Of a stretch of DNA of 64,000 bases, positions 55,425 to 64,000 are shown in pieces. Position 1 is the first letter of the stretch, and every line of letters begins with the position of its first letter. Source of the DNA: Usnea hakonensis (Eukaryota > Ascomycota > Lecanoromycetes > Lecanorales > Parmeliaceae); contig BLJB01000073.1 of the NCBI GenBank assembly GCA_013423325.1, forward strand, positions 124,001 to 188,000. Reading direction: 5' to 3'. The translations under genes and the position numbers were made by a program. Under the pieces are notes generated by a model. That model worked only from the letters and a program-made list of their open reading frames with translations. It did not search any database and was not told the DNA's origin.

Positions 55425-57508
55425 ATGAGCAGCGAGATTGCGCAAGCACCCAAAGAGGATATTCCACTCTCCAGTGCCGCCGCAAACAATCTAGACCTGC
55501 CTCCAAACACTCATCTAGAGCCTCCAGGTTCCGAAGCCGGTATGTTAACGTGGCCACCTGATCTGAGTCACCAGTTGCCCCTTTGGCCGGACAGGACGTG
55601 TGCGTAGCCAGGTATGCTGACTTTGAACCTAGACACTACGTCCTTTACTGCCCAATCGGCACTTGATCCTACAGCCAATCCCCCAGTCTCGTCTTCGACG
55701 TCGAATCCCTTGCGCTCAGAACCAATAGCTAGTACAATAGGAGGAGAAAATGAGGTAGCTTCGTCGTCGGCAGCGATACCTAGCACGCAAGAGAAGCCAG
55801 CGGAAGGAGAGGTTCCACCCAGCGTACCCATACGATCGTCTTCTACCGCGAAGCCGCAACCACCAGGTACAACTTCAATGAGCGAGAAGCCTACTGAAGA
55901 TCCAATATCATTATCGAAGAAAGGATCCAAAGGTAGCATTAGGCCAAAAAGCCAGAGCGGAGGTCTTCAGGAAACCAAACCATTGGAAACAGAGAAAGCG
56001 AGCTCCTTAACCGCCAGAGAGCCGGAGAGAGTTGTGAGCAAAGAGCAAGCGGCCAGTAAAACAAAAGCAAAAAAACGGGGTGGATTCCTATCATTCCTGA
56101 ATTGTTGCAGCGCACCAGAAAATGCCAATACAGTTGAAGGTGGCGATCAGGCAGTTCCGGCGAAAAAGGCCAAGGTGCTGCAACAAAAGCCTGGAAGGCA
56201 ACCCACTCCAGTAGTGAAGGCGAACGCTAGCGCGGGAGAATCGAGTACCGGGGAATCGAAAGACGTTGGGGAGGAAAGTATTGGAGGACCAGAATACTCT
56301 GAGCTCAAGTCAGCTGCAAAACCCACAATGATCACTAGATCATCGAAAGACAAGGTGTCGGCCGAGAAGCCGGTCGCGCAGGCTCCAACTGTAGCGTCTC
56401 CAGCAGAGACCACGGAACCGCCAGCCGCTACAGAGAACCGCAATCAACCACTACCCCCTCTGCCAGCTTCGAACGTTTCTTCGTCTCCAGAGGTGAGTAA
56501 CGAACAGAGTATGGAAGCAACACCCATCATCGCTGGTACTGCACCACCGCAATTGATTGAACCCGATGAATCTGTGGCCGAACAAGGTACAACGATCAAT
56601 GATCGGACACCTCAACAAGAACAAGCCGACAGCGACATTGCCATGGTTGATGCTCCACCACTCTCTGCAGTAGTAGATGAACCATCAGCCACAGCGAGAG
56701 AGCTAACCCAGGCGCAAGTGAATCTACCTCCTCCACCGCCAAGAACCGGCCAAGATACAACAACGCCAGGATCAACTGATGTTACGTCAAGTGACAAGCA
56801 GCGGTGGCTGTTACCGCCACTTCAGCCCCACTTCAAGGGCAGGAAATGCTTAGTTCTGGACCTGGATGAAACCCTGGTCCATAGCAGTTTCAAGGTGCGC
56901 ACAATCTTCTGCTTACTTGTCAGTAGCTAAACTCCCTAGATACTCCACCAAGCCGATTTCACAATACCGGTCGAGATTGAGGGCCAATTTCACAACGTCT
57001 ACGTCATCAAACGACCGGGCGTTGATCAATTCATGAAGCGAGTTGGTGAGCTCTACGAAATCGTTGTTTTTACTGCTTCGGTCTCAAAGGTGTGCCACTG
57101 CTCTAAATCCATTGGATCGCTTCAAGACTAATTCAGGCTAGTATGGCGATCCTCTGCTTGACCAATTGGACATACACAAGGTCGTCCACCATCGGCTATT
57201 CCGTGAGAGTTGCTACAACCATCAAGGCAACTACGTCAAGGTCTGTACCGACTTCTCTTCGCTCCTTGCTTGGTTGGCTGCTGACAACCGTCAAGGACCT
57301 CTCCATGGTTGGCCGTGACTTGCGTGAGACGATCATCATTGACAACTCGCCCACTTCCTACATATTTCATCCACAACACGCCGTACCCATTAGCAGCTGG
57401 TTCTCCGACGCCCACGACAACGAGCTCCTGGACCTCATCCCCGTGCTCGAAGATCTCGCAGGAAGCCAAGTCAAAGACGTGAGCTTGGTGCTCGACGTAT
57501 CGTTATGA
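55425..57508 (+). CDS. PSR1: Psr1-type phosphatase (FCP1/SCP-like HAD domain)
   Basis: Psr1/Psr2 are plasma-membrane phosphatases needed for sodium and general stress responses in yeast. The exons are 55425-55539, 55612-56894, 56940-57089, 57142-57240 and 57296-57508, giving 619 residues. Residues 1-430 are disordered and Ser/Pro/Glu-rich, with a basic-hydrophobic patch KKRGGFLSFLNCC whose Cys pair (203-204) could be palmitoylated, as in yeast Psr1. The catalytic domain begins with DLDETLVHSS (455-464), carrying the D-x-D-x-T/V nucleophile. It continues IKRPGVDQFMKRV, VVFTASVSKYGDPLLD, FRESC, and IIIDNSPTSY (motif III). The end IPVLEDLAG then VKDVS is typical. The last intron (57241-57295) ends in AAG. 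The first intron is a little less certain than the rest. Confidence 0.92.
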
Positions 57509-58421
57509 CCACCGTCCGAAAGCGAGAGCTGTTCAATTATACCCTGATTTGAAAGATACCATCATCAGCGAGCGAGCGCGGCCCTGCGAATGGGGTAGAA
57601 CGATTGCATCACCCACCTCTTGTAATAAGCATCTAAATCTTTCTTTTCTTCGCCCCCGGCATCGGATCTACTGACCTCCTCTCATTGGAGCAAGATCGCA
57701 GGGACTGCATATTGTACATTTGCGCTGGACTGGGATTATCTTGATGTGTGCGTTGTTGTTTTGTTCCTTCGTCTAGCGGCATGGCCATATCTATACTCAA
57801 ACCCCCCCCCCCACACACACACAACTCCAGCGAGCGACATATTACCCTTTTTGTAATCACAGCATCCGGACGGCGTTTTTTTATTTACAGAGCGACACCT
57901 CCGTTTCCCGCCCCCCCTTCGCCCCCTTTTGGCGGGACTCTTACCTAATCTCTTGCATTGTTCCATCATCGCTGGACCTTTTTTTTGGCTGGTAGTGGTG
58001 GGGGGGAGGCGGGTGGGTAGGGGAAGCAGTGCATCATGGAAGAATGGATCGAGTTTGTTCGTTCGTTCGGGCATAAAAGGGGGTCAGATTGTAAATCTTG
58101 ATAGCTAGGTTTCTTTGGAACTCAGAAGAGAATTATTGAGTTGGGGAAAGATGAACCCGGTTTCTTGAGTGCTGTTGGCTGTTGTGCTCTTTTCTCTTTT
58201 CTCCTCTTTTGCTTTTGCTTTTCTCTTTTCTTCTCCCCCCTCCTCTCCTCTCCTCCTCTCCTCCTCTCCCCTTTCCTCTCCTCCATTCTTCCCCCCCCCT
58301 CTCCCTTCTTTTACTCCATTCTTCCCCCCCCCCCCCCCCCCCCCCCCCCACACCNNNNNNNNNNNNNNNNNNNNNNNNNNNNNNNNNNNNNNNNNNNNNN
58401 NNNNNNNNNNTTTTTTTTTTT

Positions 58422-58463
<42 letters not shown>

Positions 58464-59912
58464 TGGTTCTTGGAGTGAGGAAGGAAGGAAGGAAGGAAGG
58501 GGAGGGAAATGTAAGTCCAGGTACGCTTCTCTCCCCCACTCTTCCCTTTCCCCTCTCCCCTCTCCTCTCTCTCTCTTTCCCTCTTCCCCTTTCCTCTTCC
58601 TCTCCTCTTCCCCTCTCCTCCTCTCCTCCTCTCCTTCCCTCATACCCATCTATCTATATATATACACATCATCCGTTTTTTATTTTTGGATATGGTTTTT
58701 GGATATGGTGCTACTCCGTATGTAACTTGGGAGCGTGTTGATGTTATATTGCCACGGTATCTGGGATGGGTTGAGATGAGCTGGGATAAGATGGGGGTTG
58801 AGGGGGAGGGGAGGGGAGGGTGGGATGGGATGGGGGATGAGCTGGGTTAGGGTGAGATAGGGGATTGGGGGGGGGATAGGGGCTAAGCGGGTGTATGTGT
58901 TTTGTATTTATAGGACGGCTTTTGAGAGGAGAAGTAAATATTATTTTACTGTTTCATTTTTCATTTCCCGTTGTGCTCCCTCCATACTGGTACCTTCCCT
59001 TCCCTTTTATATCTCTCCTCTCCCCTCTCTCCCTTTTCTCTCCTTTCTCTTTTCTCTCTTCTCTTCTCCCTCCCCTACCCCTTCCTCTCCCTTCCTCTTC
59101 CGTACTTATTCACTGTTTTGTTTGTTTTTATTTATTTACGTACTGGTTTGACTGATTTTACGTACTGGTTTGATTTGACTTACCTAGTCTCTGCCTTCCC
59201 TAACTTTTCCGATTGAGTGAGTCCGTTGAATTGGATAGATTCCATGGAATGAATGTGAAAAAAGGAAAATATGGAGGAAGGAAGGGATCGGAATGCGCAG
59301 GTCTAGAAGAAAGGCTCTGTTATCTATTATACCATAGCATAGTATACCCTCCGCTGCCCTATCCAACCCATCCACATGCATCCCATCCAATCCCCCTTCC
59401 AAGACCAACTCTCCATATCCCCCTCCACTCCACTCCACCATACCATATCCAGATCTCAAAAAACGACACACATTCGCCGGTGGAGAATGAATGGAGAATG
59501 GAGGAAGGTTGTTAAGGCTGGAGAGGAGTGCTGGGGGGGGGGGATTGGAAGGTGAGTTACTTTTCTTATGGTTTTTTTTGGGGGGGGGTAGGGGGGGGAA
59601 AGGAAGGAAGGAAGGGGGATGGATAGAGGGGGTTGAGGTTTGAGGTTGGGAGGTTGCTTGCTGGCGGTATGAATGAATGGTTCTATGTATTCTGTTCTGT
59701 TCTGTCGTGATGGTGGCCATGCTTTTCGAGGGTTTGTGAGAGGATGTCTATAGGGCTGTGAGTCTTGCTGCTCGAGGAACACGGATGGATGCTAATGAGA
59801 GTTTGGAGGCGAGGGGACTCGCTTTATATTATCTATAACGACTGCGACCAAGCCGAAAAGGCCGAGACTGTTCTGCTCCATCTAATAGCAAATCTCCTCA
59901 TTATAGCTTACA
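57509..59912. other. low-complexity region with homopolymers and an N gap
   Basis: 2.4 kb between converging genes. It holds a CT-rich tract (about 58180-58320), C26 (58324-58349), a 56-base N gap (58355-58410), T21 (58411-58431), G30 (58432-58461), more CT-rich DNA (58530-58640 and 58970-59110), and a G-rich stretch (58780-58890 and 59525-59640). Frames in it encode only Ser/Phe/Pro-type low-complexity peptides. No gene is seen. Confidence 0.6.
58324..58461. repeat. C26 - gap - T21 - G30 homopolymer block
   Basis: A C run, an unresolved 56-base gap, a T run and a G run follow one another directly. The C and G runs could pair as an inverted repeat or form i-motif/G4 structures, which would explain the assembly break. 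Confidence 0.8.
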
Positions 59913-60989
59913 TTAAACATAGATCGGCTGGGGCACCCCGTAGTTCAACGGATCGTTGAATCTCAACCCCTGGTCTAGCCCACTAATGCTTTCCACCTCA
60001 CTCTTCTCAAGATCCCAACCGGTAACATCCAGATTCTGCGCCAGACGTCCCTGGTTGTTACTCTTCGGGATGACGGCCACGTCTCTCTGCGTCGCCCATC
60101 GCAACAGCACCTGCGCGGGCGTCTTGCTGTGCTTCTCGGCGATCTTCTTGACGATTGCGTTGTCCATGAGTAGGGGCGTGTCTTTGGCGCGCTGCATGTC
60201 GAGCTCGAGGAATGATTGGGGACCAAAGGATGAATAGGCTGTGATGGCTATGCCTTGGCTTTGGGCGAATTTGACCAGACCTTCTTGGGTGAGGTAGGGG
60301 TGATGTTCGATTTGGAGAGTGGCGGGAGGAATTTTGGCGTAGCGGAGGAGGTCCATGAGGAGTTGCCCGTTGAAGTTGCTGATGCCAATGGATTTGGCCA
60401 TGCCCTTGCTTACCAGTTTCTCCATCGCGGTCCACGTCTCCTGAATCGTGGCGTTGCCAGGAACGACGGTCTTGCCATCGTAGGTAAAGCCGGGCGGGTA
60501 TCGCACGGAGGGGTCGACATACTTTAGAGAGATTGGGAAATGAACGATGTAGAGGTCAAAATAGTCAATACCCCAGTCTTGGAGCTGCTTTTGGCAGATT
60601 GGCTCGACGCGGTCATGGTCGTGAAAAGAATTCCAGAGTTTGGAGACGAGGAAGAGATCGGAGCGTTTGACTATGCCTTCTTTGATGGCGCGCGCAACAC
60701 CTTGGCCAGATTCTTGTTCATTGCCGTAATCTGGGAGTGGTGAGGATGTGGGGCTAGAGAATTGCTAGAGAGTGGAAAGAGTCGGAGGCTTACCACATGC
60801 GCCGTCGAACAGACGGTAGCCAGATTTGATGGCATTGTAGACAGTGTCGGCGCAGGTGTCATTGTTGACTTTCCAGAGCCTAAGCAGAAGATGAGCTTGC
60901 CGACTGAAACGATAAGAAACGGCCACTCACCCAAAGCCAACAAGAGGCATCTGATGGCCGCTATTCAGCTTGATGGAAGGGGAAGTCAT
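59913..60989 (-). CDS. XYL1: NAD(P)H-dependent D-xylose reductase (aldo-keto reductase)
   Basis: The enzyme reduces D-xylose to xylitol, the first step of fungal pentose catabolism. The exons are 60989-60931, 60879-60794 and 60730-59913, giving 320 residues, exactly the usual size. The catalytic tetrad is visible as Asp45, Tyr50, Lys79 and His112 (in LFDGACDYGNE, LVSKLW and YIVHFP). Cofactor-binding IPKSNN lies at 269-274 with Arg277 after it, and the middle has the GISNFNGQLL and LQIEHHPYL strands. Introns are 51 and 63 nt (GTGAGT...TAG and GTAAGC...CAG). The short first exon encodes MTSPSIKLNSGHQMPLVGF. The protein is cytosolic; no signal peptide is present. Confidence 0.93.
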
Positions 60990-61593
60990 GCTGGCGTATG
61001 ATCTGATTACAAGTCTTTGAAGACGGAGAATCGAGTTGAACTTGTGTGGGTAATGGGCAATGATGGTTTGGTGAAGACTGAGTTGATTCTATGAAAATTG
61101 TTAGATCCTCCTTGTCGTGAAAGTCGCATGGGGAAGAGAATAGAAACCTAATGAATGGTTTGATGAGGTCCATCTGTTAGGAGAAAAATCAAATGAAGAG
61201 AAGAAGAATATAGAGTAGAGATAAATATATAGATGGATAGAATGAAGAGATGAGCATTACGTCGACGAGATTTTATGCAGGTCATCGTAAACACGGCTGA
61301 AACTGCCCAAGTCTTTTTAGCCTTTAGGCAAAACGGCACTTTCGGAGAGCGCCTAAATGGATAAATCAAAAGGATCAACATGCATTATGCAAAGAAACAC
61401 TTGACGAGGAGAACGGCATTGACTTCCGGCAAAGCAGACACGGATCCTCCCCAGGTACCGCTGAGGAGTTCTTTGTAGGAAATCCTAATCTATATTGAAG
61501 CTTGCCTTTGGCCCTTTTTGACTAATGTAACACAGGCGTCAGTCGCAGCAGCAGTTGGACAAGTGCGCCCTGCTTCTTGTCCAATCGCAGTCG
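60990..61593. other. intergenic region (XYL1 promoter, SDS22 3' end)
   Basis: 604 bp between two minus-strand genes. No coding frame of note is present. It includes TATAGAT/TATATTC words around 61210-61240 that could lie in the XYL1 promoter. Confidence 0.45.
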
Positions 61594-63023
61594 TCAATTT
61601 ACTCTTACAAAAGCTGCCTAGTCATCAGCACTTGCCTTGGAGATATGTGGAAACGAGCAGGAAATGGATTGACGTACTCGCATCAATCTGCTGAATCTGC
61701 GGTAACGCCAGTCGAACCTTGTTCCTATACAAAGCTGGATTTCTCAGCTGTAGAGGATTCATCTCGAAATAGACTGTGTTCAGCTTCTTCTTGTCTGCCA
61801 GCTCCTTTTCTACCTCCTCGAAAGATGTAATCAAGTTCGAAGAAGCCCACAACTCTTCGAGATGCTCTTGCTTTTCCAAGTTCGTGAGATGAGTGATTCG
61901 ATTGTTCGAAATGTCCATGACTCGGAGGTTGGTATTTTTCTCCAAGCCAGATATCTCAACCAAGGCATTATGGGAGATGTAGAGCTCTTCCAGGTTCGTG
62001 AGGCCGGAAAGGCCAGAGATCTTGGGAAGGCGATTCGACTGTATGGAAAGTATCTTGAGGTTGTCGAGGTGTGATATATTCTGCCTGACTTGAGAAAAAA
62101 ACCCTGCATATCCGACCAAGGCAGCTTACCTTGAGTTCTGCAATCTTATTCTTGCCTAACCAAAGCTCTTCCAAACCTGTCAAGGTGTCCAGATTCTCAA
62201 TCTCCTATACCAAGATTAACCTTAATGCGTACACCTTGAGTCGCTCCCCTACCCTTATCCGGTTCGCAGCCAATTCCAGATTCCTTAATTTGGTCAATCC
62301 ATCAAGTCCTTCAATCTTCTGTATCTTGTTCTGGACAAAGTAGATGTCCCTGAGCTCTTTGAGATGATCCACATTCTTGATGTGCTTAATCTTGTTGAAG
62401 CTGAGGTCCAAGCTTGTGAGTTGTACCAAACTTTCTAGACCTTTTATATGTGATATGAGGTTATCGTAGAGGTCGATTTCGTGCAGTGTAGGGCCAAGAT
62501 TTGGTGGCAAGTCGATGTGAGAGATCTGGTTTTGGCGAAGACATAGTTTCTAGCCAATTTTGAATCAGTTCTGTCCACCATTGGTCTCATTGATCTGGCC
62601 ACGAAATCGTACCTCGACGTTGTTGAAGCGTTCAAGGTGCAGAGCAGGTATAGAGGAGATGCGGCAATGGACCAGATCAATGTCCTGAATACCAGAGGCA
62701 CGTTAGCATACGTAAGACAAGACGTTCAGCTAGCAATACAAGCATACATCAGAGTCAGGCTCGTAATCCTCAAGCAAGTCTGGCACAACTCCAGTCAGCA
62801 GCAAGGCAGAATAAACAAAGATCGATTTACCCTCGTCTGCAACTATTTGCTCTACTGGAGGAGCGTCCTCATCTGAATATTCTGGGTCTGAGAGTATCTC
62901 TGCATTGGTGATTACCGCTCTTCGGTCCACTCGAAGCTTGCCATCCCAGCCTTTACTGTCTTGGAGGGTCGTGCCGTTGGTTGAAGGTGGGGGATCTGCG
63001 GGTGCGTCTGGAGAGGTATCCAT
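61594..63023 (-). CDS. SDS22: protein phosphatase 1 regulatory subunit Sds22
   Basis: Sds22 binds the PP1 catalytic subunit (Glc7) and guides its assembly and its mitotic role. The model has seven exons: 63023-62831, 62779-62748, 62684-62613, 62549-62253, 62204-62130, 62080-61678 and 61613-61594, giving 363 residues. After an acidic N-terminal tail (1-75), about a dozen 22-residue leucine-rich repeats follow, in the form L-x-x-L-x-L-x-x-N-x-I (for example LTSLDLSFNKI, LRDIYFVQNKI, LEELWLGKNKI, LRVMDISNNRI). The LRR cap reads VYFEMNPL...ALPQIQQIDATFVRVN. Exons of 32 and 20 nt are fixed by phase and by the conserved ending QIDAT, which is split by the last intron (61677-61614). All introns are 48-64 nt. 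Confidence 0.95.
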
Positions 63024-63516
63024 ATCTGGTAGATGGATGAGGATCAGCTGCAAGAAAAACTTGCAGCATTAAGAAAAATACAAGATGGGAAACAAGCTGG
63101 TGTTTTGCAATGTTTTGCCATGCGACACAAGTTTCATGCCAACACTTCCTGGAATCTGAGCTCTCGCCTAGAGTTGCCCGCCTTTTCCCTTCTTCCAATG
63201 GTGCCAACCCTAAGATTCAGGGGAGCGCATAGCTAAGGTAGAGAGTAACGGAGGGTGCTTTGTGGCTCATATAATGTTCAGATCTATACATTGGTATTTG
63301 GGTATCTAGTATACAGTAGTTCCACGGATCTTTGCCTCCTTTCCCCTCTCTAGCTAGTGACTTTTGTAGATGACTTCAATTCTTCACCCGAAACCCTGCG
63401 TACTGTGGCCCGTCCTCCATTGCATAGTGCTGCAAGCTCCTATGAATGCACACAGATCGCAGTGCACGGCACGACATCTTGCCGTAAAAGCAAGCTCTCC
63501 GATAACGCCAGTCTGC
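63024..63516. other. intergenic region upstream of SDS22
   Basis: 493 bp between two minus-strand genes, holding the SDS22 promoter. No gene is seen. Confidence 0.45.
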
Positions 63517-64000
63517 CTATGATGAAAATTTCCGAGTAACTTTGGCGATGACTGTGATAGGAGCGTCAGCACACTTTAGATCAAGTAGCAAAGCGTTGCC
63601 TGCGAATCTCGCTAAAGGGCGGAGTGACATACTGTGTAAGGCGACAACGCTGAATATAAACCCTAGGGAAAGAACGAGTATTACTACCGGGTCCACCTTG
63701 AGTCCAGGAGACTCATCAGTGTATAAGCCTAGATTAGGAATCGTCTCATCAGCTCTCGTATCATGATAAGATCAAATTCATAAGCAACGTGAGGATGTAT
63801 TGAATGAATGCTCTTCCACAACATCGACGTGACATTCTACTCCTACACAAATATGCTGTTCCGTCCCCAAGCATCTTCACAACCCAAATCGTGGAATTTC
63901 GTGAGGCATGCACGTACGTAGCATAGTACTCGAGCTACCTCCGGCTCCCGCCGCCCTCGTGCTCGTTGGCCTCGCATTCGCAACTTTGTCGGCTCTGTCG
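63517..64000 (-). CDS. SBH1: Sec61-beta (translocon subunit), partial, 5' end beyond window
   Basis: This is the small tail-anchored beta subunit of the ER Sec61 translocon. Three exons are visible: 64000-63918 (continues beyond the window), 63728-63633 and 63551-63517. Introns are 189 nt (63917-63729, GTACGT...TAG) and 81 nt (63632-63552, GTATGT...CAG, GCTGAC branch). The visible part reads ANARPTSTRAAGAGGSSSTM, then LYTDESPGLKVDPVV, then the membrane anchor ILVLSLGFIFSVVALH, and ends IIAKVTRKFSS. Both splice phases match. The missing start should lie a few tens of codons beyond base 64000. No long single frame exists here. Confidence 0.95.

Noticed and set aside
58141..58741. Overlapping Ser/Phe/Pro-rich frames spanning the N gap
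   Set aside because: Pure pyrimidine low complexity with unknown bases inside; both strands are open for the same reason.
1..64000. CRISPR array, phage, insertion sequence or LTR retrotransposon
   Set aside because: No spaced direct repeats, no transposase or polymerase motifs, and no paired long terminal repeats were seen. The gene structure is fungal throughout.

Overview
The window is nuclear DNA of a filamentous ascomycete (Pezizomycotina). Intron-bearing genes alternate on both strands. Most introns are 45-120 nt with GT..AG ends, and many carry a CTRAC-type branch site. Several families present (Clr2 silencing protein, WDR89-type WD40 protein, fungal DUF1479, fungal bZIP with a variant basic region) are typical of filamentous fungi. 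I cannot name the genus. No prokaryotic, viral, CRISPR or transposase-like sequence was recognised.

Layout. 1-5152 is gene-poor and rich in microsatellites. A hypothetical protein with four 93-bp tandem repeats lies at 5153-6367, followed by 2 kb of G/T-rich DNA with poly-G tracts and a small assembly gap. From 8.5 to 64 kb comes a series of mostly conserved single-copy genes: a single-pass membrane protein (8522-9713), NPR2/GATOR1 (11154-12621), NGG1/Ada3 of SAGA (12963-15401), a PA-TM-RING-like E3 ligase (16231-17948), a WDR89-like WD40 protein (18215-19647), Clr2 (20877-24362), a peroxisomal ABCD half-transporter (24850-27387), a secreted protein built from three related domains (28561-30054), a PAF-acetylhydrolase-like lipase (30519-32111), Utp17/Nan1 (32583-35823), Rpb10 (36081-36468), a DUF1479 protein (36913-39009), an MDR oxidoreductase (39565-40581), a disordered protein with a C-terminal Cys/His module (41162-44289) and a bZIP factor (46014-47481). 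After about 4.9 kb with no recognisable gene come a GH18 protein (52393-53420), a Psr1-type phosphatase (55425-57508), 2.4 kb of low-complexity DNA with a second gap, D-xylose reductase (59913-60989), Sds22 (61594-63023), and the 3' part of Sec61-beta (63517 to the window edge).

I joined exons by hand from donor, acceptor and reading phase. In every multi-exon model given as complete, the total coding length is a multiple of three. The weakest points are the first exon of the RING gene, the exon junction of the 8522-9713 membrane protein, the start of the bZIP gene, and the long first introns of CLR2 and the DUF1479 gene.

The genes do not form a pathway cluster. They serve nutrient/TOR signalling (NPR2), chromatin and transcription (NGG1, CLR2, RPB10, bZIP), ribosome biogenesis (UTP17, probably the WDR89 protein), fatty-acid import into peroxisomes (ABCD), sugar metabolism (xylose reductase), phosphatase control (PSR1, SDS22) and protein translocation (Sec61-beta). 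I found no convincing new multi-gene system. The items most worth a second look are the three-domain secreted protein with a decayed duplicate of its 3' end, the ABCD transporter with an altered H-loop, the homopolymer C/T/G tracts that broke the assembly, and several 3' splice sites ending in AAG.
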